From: Plantago elongata
Lineage: Eukaryota; Streptophyta; Magnoliopsida; Lamiales; Plantaginaceae
Length of the DNA: 43,312 nucleotides
Direction of reading: 5' to 3'
Assembly: GCA_036897095.1 (NCBI GenBank)
Contig: JAYMSP010000707.1
Span: forward strand, 1-43,312
Shown here: positions 10,937 to 22,318 of the stretch, in pieces
How the letters are laid out: each line of letters opens with the position of its first letter
Numbering within the stretch: position 1 is the stretch's first letter
Notes under the pieces: generated by a model
Seen by the model: only the letters and a program-made list of their open reading frames with translations
Told to the model about the DNA's origin: nothing
Database searches by the model: none
Position numbers and translations under genes: made by a program

Positions 10937-11183
10937 TGGACAAAGGCTCAATGGCTATTTGATAGTGGATGGGGGAAGCACATGACAGGAGACAAATCTA
11001 ACTTGGTAGATTAAAGAGTATGTAATACTGGACCAAACATCAGGTTTGCTGGAGGAGAATTGAATCCTTCTATAGGATTCGATAACGTCAAATTGGGATC
11101 CCTTACAATCTCTAAAGTATTAAATGTTAAAGGGTTGAAATATAATCTTTTAAGCATGGGCCAATTTGCAGATTGAGGATATT
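10937..11183 (+). pseudogene. Copia B aspartic protease region, copy 2 of a tandem duplication
   Basis: It reads AQWLFDSGWGKHMTGDKSNL, then FAGGELNPSIG, then LKYNLLSMGQFAD, with a stop after LVD and another after QFAD. It is similar to copy 1 throughout but has its own mutations. It keeps MTGD, the form usual in this family, where copy 1 has MTED. The next codons (YSMKIKLKFCKL) lead into the GAG-pre-integrase region, which is then cut by the CACTA insertion at 11314. Confidence 0.75.
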
Positions 11184-11325
11184 CTATGAAGATAAAATTG
11201 AAATTCTGCAAACTGATTGACAATGAGTCAAAGCAGACAATCTTGGTTGCTAGACGAAAATGAAGTCTATATGTCGTTGATTGAACATCTGCCACAACTG
11301 AAGAATGTCTCATCACTACAAGAAA

Positions 11326-11660
11326 ATAACAATATAGTGAGGGAATCAGTGACAAAATTTTGTCTGTCACTATCAGTGATGGATTCGTGAGATAATTGTG
11401 ACAGATTTTCTCAATCGGAAAATATAGTGACGACCTAGTGACGGATCTCTCTAGTAGACCTAATCCATCACTAAGGCGTCACGAATCCATCACAGTATGG
11501 CCGCCAATAGTTCGTGCCATTCATCAGTTATGAATTAGTGACGGACTTGTGACAAAATTATTGTGACCGGAATATAGTCCGTCACAAAGAGGAATTTTCC
11601 AATTTTGTGACGGATATGTCTGTCTTCGCTAGAGACGGGAATAATGACGGATTAATCCCT
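11326..11660. repeat. Left subterminal repeat region of the CACTA element
   Basis: Many short direct and inverted copies of AGTGAC/GTCACT and GTGACGGA type motifs occur (for example at 11349, 11377, 11428, 11541). In En/Spm such subterminal motifs bind the TNPA-type protein. Here that role is inferred from position. Confidence 0.7.
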
Positions 11661-11837
11661 CACAGAATTTTGACCTTTACTGAATTGGAGAAGTAAAATT
11701 CTAAATTCAGTGCAACCTTATAACCTCCTTCTCTCTTCAAAATTTAGCACGAAGTCGATTTCTTCTCTGTTCGAATTCGCGCCATCAACTTCTTTTGGTT
11801 GCGAGTCATTCCTTTCATATTTTGATTTGACTTCTAA

Positions 11838-14738
11838 ATGGGTGAGAGCCGTAGTTGGATGTACAAGCGATGTGAGAAAGGTTTAGTGATGCCAGAGTTT
11901 TGTGATGGCATTTTGAGTTTTGTAGAGTTCGCACGTAATCAACCCGGGTATAGAGATGGAGATAAGATTAAATGTCCATGTAAAAATCGTAGGTGTCGTA
12001 ACAAGAGGTATTTAACCATTGAAGAGGTGAAGTTACACTTGTGTATGAATGTGTTTATACCGCACTATGAGGTGTGGACCTCACATGGGGAATACAATGT
12101 TAGGCCTGATATACAGGTTGGAGAGACATCTAATCGAGTAGATGGCTATGTTGAAATGGTCATGGACGCAGCTAGACCTTACATGTTCGATGATGAGATG
12201 GAAGCTGATGATTTGGAAGAACCAAACCCGGATGCACAAAAATTCTATGAAATGTTAGATGCTGCAAGTCAGCCATTGTATCCGGGTTGCGAGAAACACT
12301 CTCAACTGTCACTTATTTTGTGACTCATGAATGTGAAGTGCGAAGGTAAATTGTCGGAGTCGGCCTTCGATGGAATAGCACAATTGATGAAAGAAATGGC
12401 TCCTGATACTAATCTTGTTCCAGAAAACTTTTATCAGGCTAAGAAGGTAATGCGTGGAATGGGTTTGCATGTGGAGAAGATAGATTGTTGTGAGAACATG
12501 TGCATGCTCTATCAGGGTGATGACAAAGATTTGGATAAATGTAAGTTCTACAACTATTCTCGTTAGAAAAGGTTCAAACGTGGTGCAAGTAATAAGAGAC
12601 AAAAGTGCAATTTGCCCTTTAAAAGGATGCATTACTTTCCCTTAACACCTCGATTGCAGAGGTTGTATGCATCAGAAGCCTCTGCTAAGCATATGAGATG
12701 GCACACAGAGCATGCATCACCCGAAGAAGGGATCATGCACCACCCTTCTGATTCTCCGGCATGCAAGCATTTTGACAATGTTTATCCTGATTTTGCAGCG
12801 GAACATCGTAACGTAAGGTTGGGCCACTGCACTGATGAATTTCAACCTTTTGGCACTCACGACAAGCAATATTCCAGTTGGCCAGTGATGTTAACACCGT
12901 ATAACTTGCCTCCGGATATGTGCATGAAATCCCAGTTTATCTTCTTGACGTTGTTGGTGGCAGGTCCTAATAATCCAAAGGAGAAGCTTGATGTTTTTTT
13001 ACAACCTCTTGTAGAGGAGTTGATTCAGTTATGGGATCATGGTGCTTGCACGTATGATATCTCAACAAAGAATAACTTCCAACTGAAAGCTACTTTGTTG
13101 TGGACTGTTAGTGATTTTCCAGCTTATGGCATGTTATCGGGTTGGAAGACCGGTGGGAGGTTAGCATGCCCTCATTGCATGGAAGATACAGACACATTCA
13201 CACTTAAATGTAGCAAAAAAACAGTCTTGGTTTGATAATCACCGTAAGTTCCTCCCACTAAATCATCCATTTAGAAGGAACAAGACAAATTTCCGAAAAA
13301 ATGTAACTTTGCTTGATCGAGAAGCCCCTGTATATCGAAGTGGAGAAGAAGTTTTGTAGGAAATTGAGGAATTGGGGCTGAAAAAGGTGACATAACTAGG
13401 TCATAAGGAGTATAATTAGAGTATTTCTTCGACTTGTGGTTGGAAAAGAAGAAACATACTTTGGGATTTGCCATATTGGAGTTCTTTGCTTATACGACAT
13501 AACTTGGACTTTATGCACGTTGAAAAGAATAATTTTGAGAACATATTCAACACAATCTGACATATTAAAGAAAAAACTAAGGATACTATTAAATCAAGAG
13601 AGGAGTTGAATGATTATTGTCGTCGTCTAGAGTTGAAGCTTGATGAAACAACATGTATCTATCCAATAGCATTTTATGTTCTTGATCCTACATCGAGAAG
13701 AAAGATGTTTGATTGGATTGACGAGTTGCGATTTCCTGATGGGTATGCATCGAAGATGGGAAGATGTGTGGACATGCAAAAGATAAAGATGTTTGGAATG
13801 AAAAGTCATGATTGTCACGTCTTCATGCAACGTTTGGTACCGATTGCATTTCAGGAGTTATTACCTAAAGCACTATGGGAGGTGTTGACTGATTTTAGTC
13901 TATTTTTCAAGGACCTTAGTGCACTTGTTATTGGGCAAAAGGATATGGAACGTTTGGAGGAGGCGATACCTATGATATTTTGCAAACTTGAACGCATATT
14001 TCCTCCAAGTTTCTTCAACTCTATGGAGCATTTACCTGTTCACTTACCATATGAAGCAAAGATAGCTGGACCAGTACAATATAGGTGGATGTACCCATTT
14101 GAAAGGTAATTAGCATTTATGTATTTGTAATACTAGAAAAGTATGTTATCACTTAGCAAAGTACGTTTGTTGAACAGGTACTTGAGGAATTTGAAAGCTA
14201 ATGTGAAAAATAAAAATAGAGTAGAGGGTTCTATTGTCAATGGGTTCTTAATGGAAGAGATGTGTTACTTCTGTTCATTCTATTTTGAGGAACATGTGAA
14301 AACAAAGCTAAGAACCCTGGCTAGGAATGGAGATGACTTTGTTGTGGAGGATGATGATAATGATTCTATGTCAATATTCAGACGATCGGGTCGACCGCTA
14401 GGTGAGGGTAGACGATGATTTTTGCACGATGATGAGCTTAAAGCTGCTACTCTGTATGTCTTGCTGAATTGTGTTGAAGTTGAGCCATTTGTGAACAAAT
14501 ATATTGTGTAAGTCCTCAATCTATTACATCTAAAAGTAAATTCAAAAATATTATTGTTTAGCACATATACTAAATATTTATGTGAATCGTTGAAGGCAAA
14601 AGCGAGAACAGTTGAGGTTAGACTTCCCAGGCTTAACTGATGATCTTCTGAATGCACAGATACAGATTGGAGAATTTCCCAAATGGTTCAAGGAACATGT
14701 ATTTTGCTCTATTGCTTATGCGTATACATATTTGTAGC

Positions 14739-14795
<57 letters not shown>

Positions 14796-15471
14796 TTATC
14801 AATCATAGTGTATCTTATATATTTCGAAATTAACACTTCACATATTTTGATAGCTTGCTGATCCGATCAACAATGTCTCAAATAAGTACATAGTCGAACT
14901 ATCCAAAGGACCATACGGAATGTGACCACGTACACGAGTTACATTGTGAATGGTTATCGGTTTCATACTATAGCTCATGGCACACATATGTCCACTGAGC
15001 ATAGTGGAGTGTGTGTTAAAGGAACTGATTATAGTGTAGATGAGTTCGACTATTATGGGCGTCTTGAGGAGGTGGTGGGACTTGATAACGGTGGCTTGCC
15101 CCTGAAAAAAAACATTGTTGTTCAGTTGTTTATGGTTTGATCCGACCAATAGGGGCACGAAGACAGTTCAACAATACATACTTGTTGATATAAATCACAA
15201 GCACAAATACAACAAATATGAACTGTTCATCCTAGCTGATCAAGCCCACCAAGTTTTGTACATTAGCTATCCTAGTTTGAGGCGAGATAAGGTGGACTGG
15301 TTGGCCGTCCTGAATATTAGAGCACGTAATACTGTCGATGTTATGGAAACTACTCATGATGCATCATTCCAAGAGGAGGTTGCAAACGATCCTCTCGACA
15401 TATATGCCAATGAGTTTGAACTTCCTTTAGGGGATCGTAATGTTTATATTGAACTTGTGAGTTGTATATGA
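11838..15471 (+). pseudogene. CACTA TNP2-type transposase gene (several exons, a few defects)
   Basis: It starts at ATG 11838 with a transposase-associated zinc-binding domain (RCEKGLVMPEFCDGILSFVE, then CPCKNRRC) at residues 10-75. The TNP2 transposase core follows in the same frame, interrupted by in-frame stops at 12321 and 12564. Landmarks are MRWHTEH, DEFQPFG, LTPYNLPPDMCMK and ACPHCMEDT. A one-base slip in the A-run near 13216 shifts the frame. Reading resumes with HNLDFMHVEKNNFENIFNT and a DUF4218-type block (MKSHDCHVFMQRLVPIAF) at 13600-14105. A GT-AG intron at about 14106-14178 is followed by exons with GRPLGEG and YTSYIVNGYRFHTIA, and a DUF4216-type block ending near 15455. It would cut and rejoin the element ends. 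Defects are few: two stops, one clear frameshift in the first 2.3 kb, and more uncertain ones after 14600. Confidence 0.88.
14739..14796. repeat. (AAT)n microsatellite
   Basis: About 19 perfect AAT units inside an intron of the CACTA transposase gene. Both strands appear as open reading frames of poly-Asn or poly-Leu, which are artefacts of the repeat. Confidence 0.95.
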
Positions 15472-15547
15472 TTATGATGCATTGTTTTATCTGTTATATC
15501 ATTTGTGTAATTTACTTATCATTTGTTGTATGTTAATTATTTCCGAC

Positions 15548-17921
15548 ATGAGAGGACGTGGTGATTATGGACGTAGTACTACATGACATGGTGTTATGGG
15601 ACGCAATACAACTGGACAAGGTATTGGACGTGGGGATGCGGCACGAGGTGCTATTGGACGTGGTAATGTTTCACGTGGTGCTATTGATCGTGGTGCTAGT
15701 GGCCGTGGTCATGCAGGTAGTGCTGGAATGGGTGACTCATCATCCCCACAGCAGTCAGCGGTTGGACGTGGCAGTCCCCACATACACGCTGCTGGTGCTA
15801 GGTTAGAGTACCATGGTGGTTCTGCCTCACATACTTCGGATGTTGGTGATCATGATCCACTTTCAGATGATCCTCCACCTCTGCCTCGCTCAAACCGCAA
15901 GGTTGCGACTATATCCCAAGACGGAAAGCGGTAAATTCTTTTTCTTTAATACAATATTTCTCTTGTCTTTGAATGGTCGAGTGTCAGCTTAATGTGTATT
16001 TAACTAATGCAGTTACTTGTGTTACTTATTATTTATTATAGTTTATTTGATCTATATATACAATGTTGATGCCTCATAATACGGGTTCAACGATTACACA
16101 ATGCTTCTTAGGTAAGATTCATGATAATGCCTTCCGATGGAAGCTCCTTGAGGAGTCACAAAGGAGGGACTACTTCATCAATTTCAAGGTATGTGATGCA
16201 ACAAAACTTGAACTTGTGGCTTTGATTGTATAGTCTGTTGTGTATCATTTGGTGAATTTGTTTTAATTGTGTAAGAAATGAGTTGTTTGGTTGATTTGGT
16301 AATTAATGTGAAATAGTTTAAAGAGGTACAAATATAAAAATGTGTTGGACCAGTGATGTACAATACTTGTTATCTAGCAGGAAAAGTGCACAATACTTAT
16401 TTAATGTCTATTTGCGCAAAATAGAAGTCTATGTTTGAATGTCATTTGCTTTAACTGTAGAGATTAAAGATATGTAATAATAATTTAAATTCCATTTTGC
16501 AGAAAGAATATATCTGGGATGAATCACAAGATGAGGAATATTACAAGGCATGGAAGATTCATGCATCCAAGCAATATTCTGCATTGATGAGTCGATTTTA
16601 TGCATTCTACTTGAAGAATAAAACGAAGCCTGATGGTTTGAGTGAAGATCAATTTGCTTAATGGCGTAATTGGTGGAATTCACCCGAGTTACAGGAGTTG
16701 AGCAATAAAATGAGCCAAAATCGACGTACATAGGTTGATGGAGAAGGTCAGGAATGGAGGTTCATCTAGGTGGCTCTATCCTGGTTATTGCTCATGTTGA
16801 TAATATGGTAAATTATCTTTACAACTAGTTTTAACTTATTTGGATATCATAAACCTATTTTTAATTGCAACCTTTATTTTTCTATTCTTAAGAATACCTT
16901 CTAAGTATGCATTAAACTTGGGATTTTGCAAACATTGATATCATTGGAGCATTGTGCGAATTAAAGTTTTGTAATAATTAATGATATCATGAACTTGTTC
17001 AAATCTACTTGTATTTAGTGCAAGGAAGCTGGGGGTTTAAAACCAAATGCTTTTGAGGTATTCATGAAGATGAAGTGCAGGAATGATGTTCCCGTTGATG
17101 AAAAATCAGCAAAGATCAAAGTAAGTATAACTTTTTATTAATTGTTAATACTAATTTTTTCCCATACATGAAGCAAGGAGTAGTTAATTGAATGTTTGGC
17201 TTGGTTAGTTAATTGTTTAATAGTTTGGTTCAACAAGGAGTAGTTAATTGAAAGTTTAGTTTGGTTAGTTAATTGTTTTGGATTGCATCTGTTCAACAAG
17301 GAGTAGTTAATTGAAAGTTTGGTCTAGTTCTTAATTGGTTCTCTGGTTGGGCTCCTTAATTAGTTCCAGTCTTAAATTTTTCAATGTGAAGGTTTGCTGA
17401 GACTTTTGTTTGTTTCTGACTATAAACTTGTGAGTCTTTGGGTACCGCTCAGTGTGAATCAGTTTTGTTCATTGGCATCTTTGTACATTTTGGGATGGTT
17501 TTCACCCCTTGTGCTACTATCTTTTTCTTTTTTTATCAGACTCTATCAAATATTACTTTACTTGTTCTGAACAGAAGGTAATATGTTTTGTATGTAGTCT
17601 ATGATGGAAGAACGCATTGACGAACTTGAAGAAGTTGGAGAAGACTATGACATCAACAAGGTCTTTCTTGAAATAAACCCAAAATCAAAGAAACATGGTG
17701 TAGTCGGCTTGGGCAGTGCAGCATCATCATATGTGAGCATGGGTAGTTCCAATGGGTCTAATCATACAAAGCCTTTCGAGGATACCTTGATAGAGCAGGG
17801 AGATAAGATCACAACATTGCAGGAGCAGCTCACATCAAAGGATGATGAAATACATCAATTGAAGGAGAGGCAAGATGCCATGGATCAAGAGTTTGCAGAA
17901 TTGTTAGCTAGGATAGGATAG
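15548..17921 (+). pseudogene. Second CACTA gene, plant En/Spm (Transposase_24-like)
   Basis: It starts at ATG 15548 (MRGRGDYGRSTT), with a stop 12 codons in, then a Gly-Arg-Gly-rich N-terminus (GRG repeats, 15596-15750) and a Pro/Ser-rich tail to 15934. Later exons have good splice sites: one ending at 16188 (GGTATGTG), one from 16503 with YIWDESQDEEYYKAWKIH and a stop within WRNWWNSPELQELS, one from about 17022 to 17120 (PNAFEVFMKMKCRND, then GTAAGT), and a last exon 17598-17921 with a C-terminal coiled coil (ITTLQEQLTSKDDEIHQLKE). This domain order matches the PF03004-type plant transposase that accompanies TNP2 and is thought to bind subterminal repeats. Two or three stops make it a probable pseudogene. 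Confidence 0.75.
17174..17350 (+). repeat. Three tandem copies of a ~60-bp unit in a CACTA intron
   Basis: CAAGGAGTAGTTAATTGAA recurs at 17174, 17234 and 17297, followed each time by a similar GTTTGG(T)TTAGTTAATTG tail. Spacing is 60 and 63 bp. Confidence 0.85.
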
Positions 17922-18174
17922 TGTCTTCATCTACACCAAGTTCATAGTAATGGTGACATGATTTTTATTTTATGAACATTCGACTTGCATTTTGGTATGT
18001 TATGAACATATATTGTTAACTTTCGTTCTAGAATGTTATTCAGATCCATGGTGATGTTTGGTATTTGGATATTAAATGAAGCTTGATAATTTCTCAGAAT
18101 TTATCTATTGTTCATGTATGATTTCTGATACATGACTGGTATATTGAAAACAGGTGCAAAATTATTTTTTTTTA

Positions 18175-18518
18175 TCAGTGAGGGAAATTTTCGTCACTGC
18201 CAATCAGTGGCTAAATTGCCGCCAATTGATGGACGGATTTGATTTCGAAACTGTTTTGACGAATCAAATTTATGTCACTAATCTGTCATGGTGAATCTGA
18301 TAACAAAAAAGGTATTGCAAAATCAGTGACAAATTTTTTGTCACTTATTGACAAAACATTCTGTCACAAACATATTATGACGGAAGCGAATTCTGTCACA
18401 AACAATTAATGACAAGGGGGAAGGTGACAGACTAATTTCGTCACAATTCTGTCACTGGAATGTTTAGTGACATAAATCATAGGTGTAGTGACGGAAAAAT
18501 CCTTAACTAAATGACTGC
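18175..18518. repeat. Right subterminal repeat region of the CACTA element
   Basis: A dense array of TCACTG, GTCACAA, GTGACA and GACGGA motifs in both orientations mirrors the left end. It marks the non-coding right terminus downstream of the last exon. Confidence 0.7.
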
Positions 18519-18531
18519 TTTCTTGTAGTGC

Positions 18532-19560
18532 ATGGTGATTCAATCAGGTCACACTGAAGAACACATGTTATGGCACAAAAGAATGAGTCACTTGAATTTC
18601 AAAACTTTGAACAAACTTTCCAAGAAAGAGTTTGTGGTTGGACTACCTAAAACAACATTAAGAAAGGACGGTGTCTGCTCTACTTGTCAATTAGGGAAAC
18701 AATCCAAAACCTCTTTCAAGTCTAAAACTAGACATTCATGTCTTAGACCACTGCAACTATTACACATGGATCTTTTTGAATCATCTGTAACTAGTTATGC
18801 AGGCAAGAAGTATGGTCTAGTTGTTGTAGATGACTTCTCTAGGTTTACCTGGGTTGTCTTTCCAAAACAAAACTCTGATGCTAGGGTGGAGATACCAATG
18901 TTGCTAACAATCTTAAAGTCATGAAAAATGACAAGGTATCTACAATCAGATTATACATGGTACTGAATTTGTCAACCAGTACATAAAAGAGTTTTGTATC
19001 TACAAAGGTATACAACATCAACTATCTTCTGTAAGGACACCACAACAAAATGATGTTGCTGAAAGGAAGAATAGGACCCTTAAAGAAGCTGCAAGGACAA
19101 TGCTAGCTGACATAGAAATAAGTGAAATTTATTGGGTTGAAGTTGTAAATACAGCATGCTACACTTAGAACAGATGCTTGATAAACAAACACCACGACAA
19201 AACTCCTTATGAGCTTTTTGCTGGTAGACCCCCTAATATTAAACATCTGAAAGTGTTTGGTTGTAGATGTTTTGTTCTAAACAATGAAAAAAATATTTGA
19301 GAACATTTCACCCAAAGGCAGATGAAGGTATGTTTCTTGGTTATTCTATGAATAGCAAAGCCTATAGAGTATACAATAGGAGAACAAAGAAGATGAAGAA
19401 TCAGTTCATGTGGTATTCTATGAAAGAAGCAAGAAAATACCCCTTGATGAAGAACTCTGAGATAGGTTCAAGGAACTTATGATTAAGGATTCTCAAGAAG
19501 AATTCTCCGAAAGGAGAAACTCCGGCATTAATATAGAGGATGACTCTTAGACATGAAGAA
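18532..19560 (+). pseudogene. Copia B integrase (degenerate)
   Basis: Directly after the CACTA target duplication the frame reads EEHMLWHKRMSHLNFKTLNK, the H-x3-H half of the integrase zinc finger (GAG-pre-integrase). CSTCQLGKQ follows with its C-x2-C. The catalytic core begins LLHMDLFE with DDFSRFTW at about 18770-18860. After a frameshift near 18924 come GTEFVNQ and PQQNDVAERKNRTLKEAART, with the expected glutamate (about 18960-19090). A late block with DKTPYELFAGRPPNIKHLKV follows near 19200-19260 and the C-terminal FHPKADEGMFLGYS from about 19297. Frameshifts and stops between these blocks rule out function. It joins with the pre-CACTA part to give one continuous pol region. Confidence 0.82.
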
Positions 19561-21465
19561 GAATTTCCTATGAAGACTCCGGAAATGGAAACTGAGAATA
19601 TTCATGATAGAGACCTTTCTGGGAATGACCCTTCTGAAAGTCGAGTTCTAGAAATCTCTCACACTAAACAAGTGTCTTATATTAAACGCACTTCTAGTGT
19701 ACAAAATATCACTGATACTGAAGAAGTATCAAGTCATAATCGTAGTGATTCACATTCAGATCACGTAGATAGTGACCCTACTAGTTCAAAACCTATTATG
19801 ATATGGATTAGAGATCATCCTGCAAAGGATGTGATTGGTCCTATTGATCAAGGTGTTAGAACTAGGAGAACAATCATTGAAAAGGATGTGATTGATCCTA
19901 TTGGTCCTATTGATTCTATTTTTGGATGTTTTATCTCAAACATTGAACCTAAAACTATTGAAGATGCATTAATGGATCAAGATTGTATCTCTGCAATGAA
20001 AGAAGAGTTGGATCAATTTGGGAGAAACAAGGTCTAGAAACTAGTTCCATTTGTAGAAGGAATATCTGTTATTGGTACTAAGTGGGTTTTCAGAAACAAA
20101 ATGAATGAGTCAGGTGAAATAACCAGAAACAAGGCTAGGTTGGTTGCCAAGGGGTTTACCCAGACTGAAGGCTTAGACTTTGATGAATCACATGCACCAG
20201 TTGTAAGATTGGATGCAATTAGACTATTTCTAATCATTGCAGCTCATAATGACTTTAAAATTTACCAAATGGATGTAAAAGGTGCAATTCTGAATGGTGA
20301 ACTTGCAGAGGAAGTCTATGTCGGTCAACCACTATGTTGTGAAGTTTTCTCAGAAAGTAGGATGGTCTATAAGTTTCAGAAAGCTTTATATGGACTGAAA
20401 CAAGCTCCAGAATCATGGTATGACACTTGGCCAAATACCTTTTGGAAAGTGGTTTTAAGAAAGGTGAAGTTGATAAAACATTATTTACATTAAATCATGA
20501 AGGGAAAGTAATTTTAGTTCAAGTATATGTTGATGACATTGTATTTGGATATAAAGACAAGCAACTTTGTGATGTCTTTCCAAATCTCACGAAGAACAAA
20601 TTTTAGATGAGCATGATGGGAGAATTGAACTATTTTCTAGGATTGCAAGTCAAGCAACTCAATGATGGAATATTCATTAGTCAAACAAAGTATCCAATGG
20701 ATATGCCCAACAAGTTCAATCTAAAGCCTTCTGAAAAGAATGCTAAGAATAGGAACCAAAATGACTTATACTGAATCTGCCAATAGTGTTGAAGAACATA
20801 AGTATAGGAAGTTGATAGGTTCACTACTCTATCTTACTGCAAGCAAACCTGATATTCATGCAGTTGATGTGTGTGCTAGATTTCAGACAAATCCTACGCA
20901 ATCACACTACAACATTGCTATGAAGATATTAAGGTATGTTAAAGGTACTGTAGAAGTTGGACTGTGGTATCCTACATAAAGTGGATTGAGTTTAGTTGGT
21001 TACTCAGATGCTGACTATGCTGGATCAATGCTTGATAGGAAAAGTACTTCAGGAACTTGTCAGTTTCTAGGCACTAGACTTATCTCATGGTTTAGCATGA
21101 AGCAAAACTCAATTGCTACTTCTACCACATAGGCTGAATAAATTGATGATGGTTGTTTTGCTGCTCAAATTTTATGGATACAATAACAACTCAGAGACTA
21201 TCAACTCAATGAAGAGAATACTCCCATTTTATGTGACAACACAAGTGCTATTGCGATTACCCATAATCCCAAGTTCCATTCTAGAAATAAGCACATTATT
21301 GTTGGGCACCACTTCATCAGAGACCATGTTGAGAAAGACAATATAAAGATTCTAAAAGTTGGTATTGAAGATCAGCTTGCAGATATCTTCACTAAGCCAC
21401 TCCAGAAAAGTAGGTTCTTAATCTTAAGACATATTCTTGGGTTAATGGAGTTACCAAAGAACTGA
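19561..21465 (+). pseudogene. Copia B reverse transcriptase and RNase H (degenerate)
   Basis: A linker rich in Ser/Asp (19561-20020) leads into the copia reverse transcriptase: [20 protein letters not shown] near 20075, [27 protein letters not shown] and [14 protein letters not shown]. After a frameshift near 20450 comes the catalytic box VQVYVDDIVFG (about 20518-20550, YVDD intact), then MMGELNYFLGLQV. The RNase H part shows YSDADYAGSMLDRKSTSG near 21002-21055, SAIAITHNPKFHSRNKHI and DQLADIFTKPLQ, ending with a stop at 21463-21465. Several stops and frame changes occur. It would copy element RNA into DNA. Confidence 0.88.
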
Positions 21466-21695
21466 AAAGTTCTAAATCTCTAAGGTTTTGAGTGAGATAA
21501 GAAGAATAGGAAACAAGTATCTGAAACGGGCATTCAGATAACAAATTTGCAAAAGAAGTGATGCAAAAAGAGTTTCAAAGAATTGGAACTCAGAAAGGTT
21601 TTGACGTTTCTGGAACGGGTATCCAAAAAGGCTTTTTGGTATACAACCTATTAGTTCTGAAAGGGGACTCAGACTTCTGTATAGTCACATAGTGT

Positions 21696-21703
21696 GGGGG
21701 GAA
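21696..21703 (+). promoter_or_regulatory. Polypurine-tract-like site after RNase H
   Basis: GGGGGGAA sits about 230 bp after the pol stop and looks like a plus-strand primer (polypurine tract). It is 4.5 kb away from the 3' LTR, with the extra coding block between. Multiple internal polypurine tracts are known in sireviruses, but its use here is inference. Confidence 0.4.
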
Positions 21704-22318
21704 CATAAATTCTGTCAAAGTACAATTTTCTGAGAGTCAAATATGTCTAGGGTTTTGTGTTGTTACCATTTTCATACTAACTAACATAAGACAAGACTCA
21801 ATTCTCATAATTATAAGTCCAAAGATTGTATTTTCTCACACAAGAACAGTGACGTATGGATATAATTTGCCAAAATTCATTAAGTGGTCACGGGAGCATT
21901 TGTTGATTGATATCATTACAAAGGTATTCAACTATAGCCCTTCATGAATAAACGTTTCATCTCAACAGATGAGATTGAATCTTGGCAAGTAATGCCTGTT
22001 GTAAAAATAGTCATGGCCCACTAAGCATTTAATGCAAAGTGAATCGTATTCTATGCCGATGCAATGTACACAGTTAAACGTACAAAATTTCTATACATGT
22101 GTTGTTTCTATGTATTATTTACATGCTATATATAAAAGATTTTGGTAAGAGATAAATACTTTTAGCAAATCCAAAATTTAACCTTGCATCAAAACATTAA
22201 AAACCTTCAAAATTTTCTAAGAAATCCTGTGTTTCTTGTTTAGTCTCCTGAAAAGATAGACTAATCTTCTTGATCGACTACTAAACTCAACTCACTCACT
22301 CACTACTCTATATAAGAG
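21704..22318 (+). other. Spacer between pol and the extra 3' coding block
   Basis: AT-rich, non-coding. TATATATAAAAGA at about 22127 and a pyrimidine-rich stretch just before the ATG at 22319 could be a promoter and leader for the next coding block, but could also be chance. Confidence 0.3.

Larger units (their letters stand above)
11314..18530 (+). mobile_element. CACTA (En/Spm) DNA transposon
   Basis: 7217 bp. It begins CACTACAAGAAA (11314-11325) and ends with its exact inverse TTTCTTGTAGTG (18519-18530). It is flanked by a 3-bp direct repeat CAT (11311-11313 and 18531-18533), as expected for CACTA elements. Both ends hold clusters of short subterminal repeats (GTGAC, GTCAC, GTGACGGA). Inside are two plus-strand genes: a TNP2-type transposase (11838-15471) and a second En/Spm-type gene (15548-17921). 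The perfect 12-bp ends and small number of defects indicate a younger insertion than the copia host. Confidence 0.95.

Noticed and set aside
14633..14861. Open reading frames of poly-Asn (plus) and poly-Leu (minus)
   Set aside because: They are translations of the (AAT)n microsatellite inside a transposase intron; there is no coding evidence.
21696..21703. Treating this purine run as the edge of the 3' LTR
   Set aside because: The sequence after it does not resemble the LTR start; the LTR homology begins at 26220.
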